Origin: SMAG-U1939 sp036376595
Lineage (GTDB): Bacteria; Chloroflexota; Ktedonobacteria; Ktedonobacterales; JADMIN01
NCBI GenBank assembly: GCA_036376595.1
Contig: DASVAA010000102.1
Span: 32,406-96,405, forward strand
Direction of reading: 5' to 3'
DNA: 64,000 nt
Positions 1 through 7,535 of this stretch are shown here, piece after piece; positions within the stretch are counted from its first letter, which is position 1; each line of letters starts with the position of its first letter. The notes under the pieces are model-generated. The model was given only the letters and a program-made list of their open reading frames with translations. It did no database searches and was not told the origin of the DNA. Both the position numbers and the translations under genes were made by a program.

Positions 1-452
1 AGCGGCAGCGCGCGCATCAGCGAGCCGTTGCCCAGCGCGTGCTCGGCCGTGGGACCGGCGTCGAGCGCCGGCACGCCCGCGCGGACGCTCGCCAGCGCCG
101 TGCTGGTGGTGATGCCGATGTCGAAGACGCGGCCATCCACCGCCAGATAGCCCTCGTCGTACCAGCGCAGCAGCCGCCGCGCGAAATCCTCCGCGTCGAA
201 GCGCCCGCATGCGAGCAGCGAATCGAGCAGGCAGAGCGCCTGTGCCCCGTCGTCGGACCAGGTGCCCGGTGGCGTGCCCTTGTGCGCGCGGTCGTAGCCC
301 GGTGGCGGATCGTAGTCGATCAGCTCTGGCGCGGGGATGCGCTCCGGCGCGCGGAACTCGTAGGGCACACCCAGTGCGTCGCCCACCAGCAGGCCGATCA
401 GCCCGCCCTCCAGGCGCTCCACCCGCGTTGGCGTTGGCGCTGACGTTGGCAT
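1..452 (-). CDS. ADP-ribosylglycohydrolase family protein (3' part outside window)
   Basis: The first 150 residues of a DraG/ARH-type ADP-ribosylhydrolase are visible; the C-terminus lies beyond position 1. Motifs include GLLVGDALG (about residues 20-28), the Mg-binding GTWSDDGAQ (63-71) and NGSLMR (142-147). The family removes ADP-ribose from proteins or hydrolyses related ADP-ribosyl compounds using two Mg ions in the cytoplasm. The start at 452 follows from conservation beginning about 12 residues later, in VERLEGGLIG. The substrate cannot be told from this fragment. It is divergently arranged with the uracil-DNA glycosylase gene. Confidence 0.85.
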   Translation of the reverse strand, partial: MPTSAPTPTRVERLEGGLIGLLVGDALGVPYEFRAPERIPAPELIDYDPPPGYDRAHKGTPPGTWSDDGAQALCLLDSLLACGRFDAEDFARRLLRWYDEGYLAVDGRVFDIGITTSTALASVRAGVPALDAGPTAEHALGNGSLMRALP

Positions 453-625
453 CGCCGTGCTCCCGTTTCTGCGCTACGATCTACTGTCGCGTGGAGTCTA
501 CGCGGCCGCCCACCGCCCGTCAACCGGCAGCAACCGGCTGTTACCGTGGCGCGGCCCTCGCTCTGCGGAGGATTCCGATAGGCGCTGTTAGCCGGGGAAC
601 GATGATTATGATGGGGAGGCGCACG

Positions 626-1288
626 ATGGCGGAGAACACGTCGCCCGAAGAGGCGCTCGCGCAGATCGCCGCCGAGACGCGCGTCTGCACGCTCTGCGCG
701 CTGCACGTCGGCGCGCGCAACGCCGTCCCCGGCATCGGCAATCCTCATTCCGAGGTGATGCTGATCGGCGAGGCGCCCAGCGCCTACGACGACCGCTCTG
801 GCCGTCCGTTCTCCGGTCCCTCCGGCGTCTTCCTCGACGAGCTGCTGGCGCACGCCGGCCTTTCGCGCGCGGAGGTGTATCTCACCAACGTCGTCAAGCA
901 CCGCGTGCCGCCGCAGGCCGTTCTGGAGGCGCAGGAAGTCTCCGCCTGCGCCGGCTATCTGACGCGCGAGATCGCCGCCGTCAATCCACTGGTGATCGTG
1001 ACGCTTGGCCGCGCCGCGCTAGAACGCTTCATTCCGCGGGCGCGCGTCACGCGTGTCCACGGGCAGGCGCGCGTCGCTGCCGGCCGCGTGATCCTGCCGA
1101 TGTACAACCCGGCCGCCGCGCTGCACAAGGAGGAGCTGCGCGAGACCGTGGTGGGCGATTTCACCCGCGCGCTGCCCGCCGCACTCGCCGAGGCGCGTCG
1201 CCTGGCCGCCGCCGGCCAGCTCACTCCGCCGAATACGTCCGGCGAGTTCGACGAAGGTCCCGCGCCGCAGCAGATGTCGCTCTTCTGA
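626..1288 (+). CDS. Uracil-DNA glycosylase, family 4-like (Fe-S)
   Basis: A 220-residue enzyme that excises uracil from DNA at the start of base-excision repair. The N-terminus has the Fe-S pair C21xxC24 followed by VPGIGN; the active-site loop is GEAPSAYDD (48-56) with GRPFSGPSG; the C-terminal motif is YNPAAAL. Cys108 matches the fourth cluster ligand. The expected third Cys in the N-V-V-K-C-R motif is His92 here (NVVKHR). The ATG at 626 is preferred over ATGs at 602, 608 and 611 because a GGGGAGG ribosome-binding site lies 8 nt upstream. The open frame extends much further 5', but that part has no family similarity. Confidence 0.88.
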   Translation: MAENTSPEEALAQIAAETRVCTLCALHVGARNAVPGIGNPHSEVMLIGEAPSAYDDRSGRPFSGPSGVFLDELLAHAGLSRAEVYLTNVVKHRVPPQAVLEAQEVSACAGYLTREIAAVNPLVIVTLGRAALERFIPRARVTRVHGQARVAAGRVILPMYNPAAALHKEELRETVVGDFTRALPAALAEARRLAAAGQLTPPNTSGEFDEGPAPQQMSLF

Positions 1289-1609
1289 TGCATGGCAATC
1301 ACTCGGCGCGCTGCCTCAGCTCGCCGTCACGTACTGTCCCACGCCAGGTGCGAATATGCTCTGGGCAATCCCTGCGCCTGGCGCCACTCCCGACCAACAG
1401 AACAGCATCTTCACCGCCGCCTACACGCCGTAGCTCAGGGCGCACTCGATGCGGGCGGAGCCTGCCACATTGCAGACCCCGCCCTCCGTACCCCTTTGCG
1501 TCCTCCGCGGTTTCTCCTCTCCGCTCTGCCCTCTGCTCCGTTGCCTCCGTTTCCTCTGTGGTGATGCTCTTCTCTTCCTCTCCGCGAACTCCGCATTCCC
1601 CGTTACCCC
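1289..1609. repeat. Intergenic stretch with a pyrimidine-rich short-period repeat (family D)
   Basis: No gene is supported in this 321-bp spacer between the converging UDG and aspS genes. About 1491-1593 is a degenerate pyrimidine-rich run of CTCTGCGTCC/CTCCGTTTCC units ending in CTCCGCGAACTCCGC. It shares the phrase CCTCTGTGGTGAT with the copy at 36196-36345. Short open frames here are repeat translations. Confidence 0.6.
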
Positions 1610-2932
1610 CTACGGCGCAAGGCGGTGCAGGTCGCGCGGGAACGTCGCCGCTAGCTTGATGGTGGGCAGCCCCGCGAGCTGCGCGATCAGCCGCTCCAGC
1701 CCGATGGCGAAGCCGCCGTGCGGCGGCATGCCGTAGCGCATCGTGTCCAGCAGCGCCGCGAACGGCTCACGCGGCAGGCCGCGCTCGGCCAGCACGGCCA
1801 CGTAGTCCTCGTAACGATGCAGGCGCTGGCTGCCACTCACCAGTTCGATGCCGCGGAACAGCAGGTCGAAGGCGTAGGAGTACCCCGGCCGCGATGGGTC
1901 CGGCGCGGTGTAGAACGCGCGATGGTGCGTCGGATAGCCGGTGACGTAGACGAAGTCGCTGCCATGCTCGCGCCGCGCCCATTCGCCGATCCAGCGCTCG
2001 TCCTGCGGCGAGAGGTCCGGCTCGCCGCGCACGTCCACCCCGTGCAGCCGCTCGATCAGCTCCTGCGCCTCGGCGAAATGGATGTGTGGGATCTCGCTTG
2101 GCACCTCAGGGAGCTCGATGCCCAGCAGCCGCAGCTCGGCCTCGCCACGCTCGCGCAGCGCCGCCATGATGCCCGCCATCACGTCGCGCAGCATGGACAT
2201 CACCGTAAAGTGACTCTCGATGAAGCCCATCTCCGCGTCGAGGCTGACGTATTCGTTGAGGTGGCGCGTGGTGTCGTGCGGCTCGGCGCGGAAGACCGGC
2301 CCCACCTCGTAGACCCGCTCGTAGACGCCGACCATGATCTGCTTGAAGAGCTGCGGACTCTGCGCCAGATACGCCTGCCGGCCGAAGTAGTCTAGGCCGA
2401 AGACGTTGGCGCCGCTCTCAGTCGCCGCAGCCACCAGCTTGGGCGTGTGAACCTCGGTGAAGCCGCGCGCGTCGAGCGTCTCGCGGAAGCCGGCGACCGC
2501 CAGGCTCCCCAGCCGCAGCAGCGCCCGCCGCGTGGGATGGCGGTTGGTGACCACCGCCGTATCGAGCAGTGTCGCCAGGCTGGCGCGCGGCTCGCGCTTG
2601 CCCAGCGTCACCGGCGGCGCCTCGCGCACCGGTGTGATGACCTCGATCCGCGGCTCGCGCAGTTCCACGCCGCCCGGCGCCCGCGGCGCAAGCTCGGCTC
2701 GCCCCTCCACGGCGATCACGCTCTCCGCCCCGGCTCCCGCCTCGCTCAGTGGGGCCAGCGCCGCCTCGTCTTCCACGACGGCCTGCACCGTGCCATAGCC
2801 GTCGCGCACGATCATAAACGTGATGCCGCCTAGCCGCCGCAGCACATGCAGCCAGCCTGCCACGCGCACGCGCTCGCCCGCGTGCGCCGCCACCTCCGTC
2901 GTCCGTATGCGCTCTATTGTTGTGGATACCAT
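1610..2932 (-). CDS. aspS: Aspartyl-tRNA synthetase, archaeal/eukaryal type (probably non-discriminating)
   Basis: A class II aminoacyl-tRNA synthetase that charges tRNA with aspartate. At 440 residues it lacks the inserted GAD domain of the ~590-residue bacterial AspRS and matches the short archaeal/AspRS2 form. An OB-fold anticodon-binding domain (VRVAGWLHVLRRLGG, ~20-110) precedes the catalytic core, with motif 2 (VFRAEPHDTTRHLNEY) and motif 3 (GFAIGLERL). AspRS2-type enzymes often also charge tRNA-Asn for transamidation; here that is inference. CAGGAG lies about 10 nt before the ATG. Expression is probably set by the T-box at 3145-3550 and perhaps by the leader peptide at 3023-3085. An AsnRS is a weaker alternative; the FPRDLHRLAP end favours AspRS. 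Confidence 0.88.
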   Translation of the reverse strand: MVSTTIERIRTTEVAAHAGERVRVAGWLHVLRRLGGITFMIVRDGYGTVQAVVEDEAALAPLSEAGAGAESVIAVEGRAELAPRAPGGVELREPRIEVITPVREAPPVTLGKREPRASLATLLDTAVVTNRHPTRRALLRLGSLAVAGFRETLDARGFTEVHTPKLVAAATESGANVFGLDYFGRQAYLAQSPQLFKQIMVGVYERVYEVGPVFRAEPHDTTRHLNEYVSLDAEMGFIESHFTVMSMLRDVMAGIMAALRERGEAELRLLGIELPEVPSEIPHIHFAEAQELIERLHGVDVRGEPDLSPQDERWIGEWARREHGSDFVYVTGYPTHHRAFYTAPDPSRPGYSYAFDLLFRGIELVSGSQRLHRYEDYVAVLAERGLPREPFAALLDTMRYGMPPHGGFAIGLERLIAQLAGLPTIKLAATFPRDLHRLAP

Positions 2933-3022
2933 CGCTCTCTCGCTCCTGAAGGAATCGCATTCCGGGCGGGCCTGCTCACTCCATCGGGCATGGGAAGCGC
3001 GCCCGGCCTCGCCCGGACCCCT

Positions 3023-3085
3023 TCAGGCGCGTCCCCGCCGATCGCCGTCGCCGGCGTTGTCGTCGCCGTCGCAATCGTCGGCCAT
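3023..3085 (-). CDS. Possible Asp-rich leader peptide of aspS (20 codons)
   Basis: A 20-codon frame between the T-box terminator and aspS reads MADDCDGDDNAGDGDRRGRA. Seven codons are Asp (five GAC, two GAT) and one is Asn. AGAGGA lies about 7 nt upstream of the ATG. Just downstream, TCCGGGC (complement of 3011-3017) and CCGGGC (complement of 3001-3006) can each pair with the single GCCCGGA (complement of 2961-2967). This allows two mutually exclusive hairpins before the aspS start. Leader peptides rich in the cognate codon are a known attenuation device for amino-acid genes. The local GACGGC-like low complexity could also give Asp codons by chance. Confidence 0.4.
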   Translation of the reverse strand: MADDCDGDDNAGDGDRRGRA

Positions 3086-3151
3086 GGGTATCCTCTTTCT
3101 CGCAATCGCAATCGCAATCGCTCGCCGCGGCATCCACAGGCCAACAAAAAA

Positions 3152-3185
3152 GCCCTCGTCCATCCACTTTCGGAGGACGAGGGCC
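3152..3185 (-). terminator. T-box-controlled intrinsic terminator
   Basis: The stem GCCCTCGTCC / GGACGAGGGC has a 14-nt loop and is followed on the minus strand by a run of six U. It directly follows the T-box core and is the terminator half of the switch. Confidence 0.9.
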
Positions 3186-3268
3186 ATCAGCCGCTCGTGG
3201 TGCCACCACCATTCGCCCCGCGCCGCGAGCTTACAAGCCCGCCGCTGGAGCCTCGTTGTCGGGTCCTG

Positions 3269-3328
3269 CCAGCGGTTGAAACCGCGCCTGGAGGGCGTTC
3301 CGCTGCCAAGTCCGCCTGCGCGGACTGG
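3269..3328. repeat. Family B ~60-bp double-hairpin repeat inside the aspS leader
   Basis: Contains AGCGGTTGAAACCGCGCCTG then AAGTCCGCCTGCGCGGACT, the two-hairpin design shared with copies at 33423-33508, 33529-33587, 41171-41233 and (reversed) 59305-59364. It sits between the T-box core and Stem I. Confidence 0.8.
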
Positions 3329-3375
3329 ACCCTTCGCGCGCTAACGGGCGCATCCCGAAGACGGCTCGCCGCCGC

Positions 3376-3398
3376 GGGCGTCCACCGGACGCCCCTAC
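3376..3398. repeat. Family A palindrome inside the aspS leader
   Basis: GGGCGTCC-ACC-GGACGCCC followed by CTAC, the same element as at 7474, 20374, 44155, 51733 and 56321. A diverged half-copy (CGTAGGGGTGTCATTGGGCG on the minus strand) lies directly beside it at about 3409-3428. Confidence 0.85.
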
Positions 3399-3558
3399 GA
3401 ATGGGAAACGCCCAATGACACCCCTACGAACAAGCTCACCGCCCAGCTCTGGGGCTGTCGCGTGGGAGCGTACCGGCGGCGGCGCTCGCAGCCAGGGCGC
3501 CGCTCTCTGCTCTGCCGGTCTCTCGCTCCCGTGTCTCCCCGTCATCGCCGTTGCAAGC

Positions 3559-3588
3559 ATACTAGCACGCGGGCAGGGCGGGCGTCAA
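3559..3588 (-). promoter_or_regulatory. Promoter of the aspS leader
   Basis: On the minus strand TTGACG (3583-3588) and TAGTAT (3559-3564) are separated by 18 bp, placing transcription start near 3550, just 5' of Stem I. Confidence 0.8.
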
Positions 3589-3656
3589 ACGGATGCGGAC
3601 GCTCCGCATGGTGGGCAGCGAAGTTCGCCATCCAGTGAAAATTTGTTCGCTGGGGA

Positions 3657-3683
3657 TGTCGAATCGGCGCGTTCCCGTTCGAC
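3657..3683 (+). promoter_or_regulatory. Predicted ECF42-type promoter of the DGPF gene
   Basis: TGTCGA (3657-3662), a 17-bp spacer and CGAC (3680-3683) match the -35/-10 pattern reported for ECF42 sigma factors (TGTCGA and CGA-C). It lies about 80 bp before the DGPF gene and upstream of the sigma gene itself, as expected for positive autoregulation. Confidence 0.6.
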
Positions 3684-3766
3684 GTAGTGGTGAACGGGCA
3701 CGTGGCCCGTCGGAACACCGCATCGCGCAAACCGCGTGTGAAGCGAGCAGCAGGAGGAGTCCGACC

Positions 3767-4111
3767 ATGAAGTACGCGCTGTTGATCTACACCAACGAGA
3801 CCGAAGATGCTCAGGCTAGCCCGGAGCAGCAGCAGGCCGTGTACGCCGGCTACAACGCCTTCGGGGAGCAGTTCAAAGACAAGATCGTCGGCGGCGAGGC
3901 GCTGGTGCCGACCAGCTCGGCGACGACCGTCCGCGTGCGCGACGGCAAGACGCTCACCACCGACGGTCCCTTCGCCGAGACCAAGGAGCAGCTCGGCGGC
4001 TTCTATCTGGTTGATGCCGCCAACCTCGACGAGGCGATCACCATCGCCGCGCACATTCCCGGCGCGGCCACCGGCGAGATCGAGGTCCGTCCGGTGATGG
4101 TGTTCGAGTAG
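3767..4111 (+). CDS. YCII/DGPF-domain protein
   Basis: A 114-residue cytoplasmic protein of the YCII-related (DGPF) family: MKYALLIYTNE start, central TTDGPFAETKEQLGGFY, ending IEVRPVMVFE. Such proteins accompany ECF41/ECF42 sigma factors and are usually their main regulated targets; the biochemical role is not established. The ATG at 3767 has AGGAGG 9 nt upstream, so upstream in-frame codons are untranslated leader. The sigma factor follows after about 155 bp, separated by a long hairpin. Confidence 0.9.
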   Translation: MKYALLIYTNETEDAQASPEQQQAVYAGYNAFGEQFKDKIVGGEALVPTSSATTVRVRDGKTLTTDGPFAETKEQLGGFYLVDAANLDEAITIAAHIPGAATGEIEVRPVMVFE

Positions 4112-4175
4112 CCGCCGTCGTGCGCTGCTCATCTGGCGATTGATTGCCGCCAGCCGTCACGTCGCACGGAACTAT

Positions 4176-4231
4176 GATACCGAGGATGATTCGCGTGGGT
4201 AGTTCCCGCGGAGGAATCATTCCTCGGTATC
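4176..4231. repeat. Long imperfect hairpin between DGPF and sigma genes
   Basis: GATACCGAGGATGATTC (4176-4192) pairs with GAATCATTCCTCGGTATC (4214-4231) with one bulged T, and the loop holds a further GCGTGGG/CCCGCGG pairing. The arms have no homologue elsewhere in the window. It could be an RNA processing or attenuation structure between the two cotranscribed genes, or an operator. Confidence 0.65.
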
Positions 4232-4266
4232 GTCGTCTGTGGGACGGGCAGGCGGAGCTCATCATC

Positions 4267-5577
4267 ATGCGCAGCGCGAGGCACGCGGGGCGTGCCGGAC
4301 AGGTTATCGAGCAGGTCTTCCGCGACGACGCCGGGCGCATTCTGGCCGGCTTGATCGCGTCGTTGCGTGACTTCGTGCTGGCCGAGGACGCCCTGCAAGA
4401 TGCCGCGGTCGAGGCCCTGCGGCGCTGGCCGGCGGAGGGCGTGCCGCGCAATCCGGCGGCGTGGCTCACGGCGATCGCGCGGCGGCGCGCGATCGACCGC
4501 TTGCGGCGCGATGCGACACTGGCCCGCAAGCAGGAGCTGCTCCAGGTCGCGCTGGAGCTTGAGCAAGACCAGCCTCCGGCCGGCGATGGCGAGGATGACG
4601 ATGAGGCGGCGTTCCCCGACGAGCGGCTGAAGCTGCTCTTCACCTGCTGCCATCCCGCGCTGGCGCTCGACGCGCGCGTGGCGCTGACGCTGCGCACGCT
4701 GGGCGGCCTCAGCACCGCCGAGATCGCCCGCGCCTTTCTCGTGCCTCAGGCGACGATGGCGCAGCGGCTGGTGCGCGCGCAGCGCAAGATTCGCGAGGCC
4801 GGCATCCCCTACCATGTGCCGCCGGCCCACCTGCTCGGCGAGCGGCTCGACGGCGTGCTGGCGGTGTTGTATCTCATTTTCAACGAGGGCTACACAGCCA
4901 CCACAGGCGATACGCTGATCCGCCACGATCTGTGCGCCGAGGCGATCCGGCTGGCACGCCTGCTCGTCGCGCTGCTGGCCTCCGAGCCGCCGCTGAAGGA
5001 CAATCCCGAGGCGCTGGGGCTGCTGGCGCTGATGCTGCTGCACCACGCCCGCCGGCATGCCCGCCACGACGTCGCAGGCGACCTCGTGCTGCTCGAAGAC
5101 CAGGACCGCACGCGCTGGGAGCGCGGCGAGATCGCCGAGGGCCTCGCGGTGCTGGACCGCGCGGTGGTGCTGCGGCGGCCTGGACCGTACCAGATTCAGG
5201 CGGCGATTGCCGCGCTGCACGCGCAGGCCCTGCGAGCCGAGGACACCGACTGGCGCCAGATCGCGCTGCTCTACGGCCGGCTGGCATGCATGGCGCCCTC
5301 GCCGGTGGTGGAGCTGAACCTTGCGGCAGCGGTGGCGATGGCCGAAGGTCCTGAGCGCGGCCTGGCGCTGATGGACGCGCTGCGGCTGGGCGATGCGCTC
5401 GGCTCGTACGACCACTACCACGCCGCGCGCGCCGACCTGCTGCGCCGCGCTGGACGTCACGCCGAGGCCGCCGACGCCTACACGCGCGCCCTGGCGCTCT
5501 GCCAGAACCGCATCGAGCGCCGCTACTTCCAGCGCCGGCTGGCTGAGCTTGGCTCAGCGCATCTGGCTCGCGTTTGA
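4267..5577 (+). CDS. ECF42 RNA polymerase sigma factor with C-terminal TPR-like extension
   Basis: A 436-residue sigma-70 family protein. Region 2 covers about residues 10-75 (VLAEDALQDAAVEALRRW, then AAWLTAIARRRAIDRLRR) and region 4 about 115-170 (LTLRTLGGLSTAEIARAF, ATMAQRLVRAQRKIR). The long helical C-terminal half (YLIFNEGYTA to the TPR-like LLRRAGRHAEAADAYTRAL) is diagnostic of ECF42, which replaces an anti-sigma factor with this extension. It directs RNA polymerase to TGTCGA/CGA-C promoters. The ATG at 4267 matches the usual family N-terminus; codons from 4144 lie within the hairpin. It converges with the MFS gene 7 bp away. Confidence 0.88.
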   Translation: MRSARHAGRAGQVIEQVFRDDAGRILAGLIASLRDFVLAEDALQDAAVEALRRWPAEGVPRNPAAWLTAIARRRAIDRLRRDATLARKQELLQVALELEQDQPPAGDGEDDDEAAFPDERLKLLFTCCHPALALDARVALTLRTLGGLSTAEIARAFLVPQATMAQRLVRAQRKIREAGIPYHVPPAHLLGERLDGVLAVLYLIFNEGYTATTGDTLIRHDLCAEAIRLARLLVALLASEPPLKDNPEALGLLALMLLHHARRHARHDVAGDLVLLEDQDRTRWERGEIAEGLAVLDRAVVLRRPGPYQIQAAIAALHAQALRAEDTDWRQIALLYGRLACMAPSPVVELNLAAAVAMAEGPERGLALMDALRLGDALGSYDHYHAARADLLRRAGRHAEAADAYTRALALCQNRIERRYFQRRLAELGSAHLARV

Positions 5578-5584
5578 GTACAGC

Positions 5585-6844
5585 CTACAGCTCCGCGAGC
5601 GGCCGTGCCGTGCGCATCGCGCGGTTGAGTGTCGCCGCCAGCGCCAGCGCGATCAGCGAGACCTCGAACACGGCAAGCGTCACCAAGACGCCGAAGCGCT
5701 GCAACAGCAGGCCGGTCAGCGCCAGGCTGAGCGTCTCGCAGCCATAGGCCAGGACACGGAAGGCTCCATTGACCCGGCCGCGCAGGGCGTCGGGGATCAG
5801 CGCCAGCCGGTAGCTGACCTGCGATACGTCGTAGATCTCGTCCACCACCCAGAAGGCGCCCATAATCGCACCCAGCGCCAGCGCCGAGGGCGCGAAAGCG
5901 TAGAGCGGCCACAGCAGCGCGAAGAGCCAGAACGCGCCGACCATGATCTGCCCCAGCCGCAAGCGTCTGTGCGCCTGCGAGCCGAGCAGCGCCCCTAGCA
6001 TCGCTCCAATGCCGCTGATGCCGAACATTAGCCCAATCGCAGCCGGAGCCGCATGCTGGCGCTCGGCAATCACCAGCACGATCAGCATCATGCCCTCGTA
6101 TGAGAGGATCAGCCCGCTGTGGAGCAGCGCCAGCGCGCGCACCACCGGCTCCCGCCAGAGCCAGCCAAGCCCCTCGCGCATCTCGGCGCCTAACGCACGA
6201 CCCCGCGACGAGCGCTCTTCCTGAAAGGGCAGGCGAATCCAGGCGAGTGACAGCACCGAGGCGGCGTAGGAGACAGCATCCGCCAGGAAGGGCAGCGCGC
6301 GGCCAACGCCGAAGAGCGCCCCACCCAGCGCAGGACCGACGAGCGTGATCACGCCGCCGGTGACCTCATTCTGCGCCGTCGCGGCGGGCAGTTGCGCCTT
6401 GGCCACCACTCGCGGTAGCGCAGCCGACTCGGCGAGCGTGAAGAACACGTACAGCGCTCCCTCGATCAGCGCGACGAGGTAGAGCTGCGCCATCGTCAGG
6501 CGGCCCAGTGCCAGCGCCAGCGGGATGCTGCCGAGGGCCAGCGCCCGCCCGGCATCGCAGAGGATCATGGCGCGTTTGCGGTCCCAGCGGTCGATCAGCG
6601 CGCCGGCGGGCAGGCCGAGCACGAGATACGCCAGCGAGCGCAGTGCGCCCGCGAAGCCGGCTTGCGCGGGGGATCGCGTGAGGGCCAGAATCAGCAGCGG
6701 CAGCGCCAGCTGCGAGGCCGCGCCGCCCGCCGACGAGACGGCCTGTCCGCCCCACAGCAGCAGGTAGTCACGATTGCGCCACAGCGGCATCGGGCGCGTA
6801 CCCACCGGTGAGGGCAGGTTCTTGGTCTGCTCGTCAATTGCCAT
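5585..6844 (-). CDS. MFS transporter
   Basis: A 419-residue polytopic membrane protein with about 12 predicted helices. The N-terminal half has LWRNRDYLLLWGGQAVSS and the MFS loop 2-3 motif GALIDRWDRKRAMILCD (about residues 70-86); a long loop with EERSSRGRALGAEMREG separates the halves. This layout is typical of the MFS_3 (enterobactin exporter-like/drug efflux) group; substrate unknown. The ATG at 6844 follows GAAGAGAG. Its leader region is shared with the PadR gene, so common control by PadR is plausible. Confidence 0.85.
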   Translation of the reverse strand: MAIDEQTKNLPSPVGTRPMPLWRNRDYLLLWGGQAVSSAGGAASQLALPLLILALTRSPAQAGFAGALRSLAYLVLGLPAGALIDRWDRKRAMILCDAGRALALGSIPLALALGRLTMAQLYLVALIEGALYVFFTLAESAALPRVVAKAQLPAATAQNEVTGGVITLVGPALGGALFGVGRALPFLADAVSYAASVLSLAWIRLPFQEERSSRGRALGAEMREGLGWLWREPVVRALALLHSGLILSYEGMMLIVLVIAERQHAAPAAIGLMFGISGIGAMLGALLGSQAHRRLRLGQIMVGAFWLFALLWPLYAFAPSALALGAIMGAFWVVDEIYDVSQVSYRLALIPDALRGRVNGAFRVLAYGCETLSLALTGLLLQRFGVLVTLAVFEVSLIALALAATLNRAMRTARPLAEL

Positions 6845-7325
6845 GATGATGCACTCTCTTCGGAAGCACGCCACAGGGGCATGCGGATGCGGCAGTGGGG
6901 CAAAGCATTCATGCGTGAAGGCCCGGCGCGGGGCATCGAGGATTGGGTTTGCGGGGGAGTCAAAGAGGCGAATCACACGGCGAACGGCGCGACCACGTGC
7001 GAACCTGGAGCACACACTACCACTGCGCTCACCACCAGCACGCAAGTGCGGCGAGCGAGCGGGCAATCTCGCAGCGGTCGGCGCCGTTTTTCCGCCGCGT
7101 AAGCATGAGCGCCGGGCTTACGCGGCGATGGCAGGAAGTGGCGTCACCGCGCGGGTGGCGCACCGCATGAGGGCGAACATGGCGGATTCCATCAGCCAGT
7201 CTTCCGGCGTCGTCGGACCCGCGCGGCGCGTGCGTTCGATGCCGTGACGCCGCTGCCGATGCCAAGCCGGCCTCACAGAAGTATACCGCCTCCCTCCGCA
7301 ATGCCACGTAACAGAAATCTGACCC

Positions 7326-7355
7326 TTGACAGCCACCCTCCCCGGCCGTTACTAT
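7326..7355 (+). promoter_or_regulatory. padR promoter
   Basis: TTGACA (7326-7331), 18-bp spacer, TACTAT (7350-7355): a near-consensus housekeeping promoter facing padR, start site near 7362. Confidence 0.75.
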
Positions 7356-7369
7356 TACGCCAGACGATA

Positions 7370-7403
7370 TACTACGCGCGGCGATATAGCGCGTCGCGTA
7401 GTA
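7370..7403. promoter_or_regulatory. Candidate PadR operator
   Basis: TACTACGCG (7370-7378) and CGCGTAGTA (7395-7403) form a perfect 9-bp inverted repeat immediately after the predicted start site. The half-sites are separated by 16 bp. The position suits repression by the PadR protein encoded downstream. Confidence 0.6.
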
Positions 7404-7535
7404 AAGTCTTCACCTCGCGCCTGGGCGAGGCATGTCTCGCCCCTACAAAGCAAGGCGAGTGGAGGCTAGAGGTGTAGGGGCGTCCGGTGGACGCCCGACT
7501 GCGTATGGCATGCTCGGCTGGTGGAGGGAGACGCG

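Larger units (their letters stand above)
3145..3550 (-). ncRNA. T-box riboswitch leader of aspS (tRNA-Asp specific)
   Basis: The minus-strand RNA starting near 3550 carries the Stem I distal signature CAGAGAGCGGCG...CTGGCTGCGAGCGCCG (about 3485-3514). A GAC triplet followed by A in the predicted specifier region (3457-3459) equals an Asp codon. The T-box core GGTGGCACCACGAG is at 3195-3208, followed by the terminator at 3152-3185. The T-box UGGN is UGGC (3202-3205), which pairs with an NCCA end whose discriminator is G, as in tRNA-Asp and tRNA-Asn. Uncharged tRNA would stabilise the antiterminator and switch aspS on. A family B repeat and a family A palindrome lie between Stem I and the antiterminator, making the leader longer than usual. 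Confidence 0.85.
6845..7535. promoter_or_regulatory. 691-bp divergent intergenic region (MFS / padR)
   Basis: No credible gene. Contents: a perfect 12-bp inverted repeat CGCCGCGTAAGC (7093-7104) / GCTTACGCGGCG (7115-7126) in the MFS leader; a minus-strand -10 TATACT (7280-7285) with a weak -35; the padR promoter and operator; and two family A palindromes at 7423-7446 (GGGCGAGG-CATGT-CTCGCCCCTAC) and 7474-7496. The two divergent promoters are only about 40 bp apart. The MFS transcript would have a leader of about 430 nt. Confidence 0.55.

Noticed and set aside
4129..5460. 443-codon open frame opposite the ECF42 sigma gene
   Set aside because: Shadow of a clearly recognised sigma factor; composition is His/Arg/Gln rich as in other antisense frames here.
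7093..7126. Intrinsic terminator
   Set aside because: The stem is perfect but lacks a downstream T tract on both strands.
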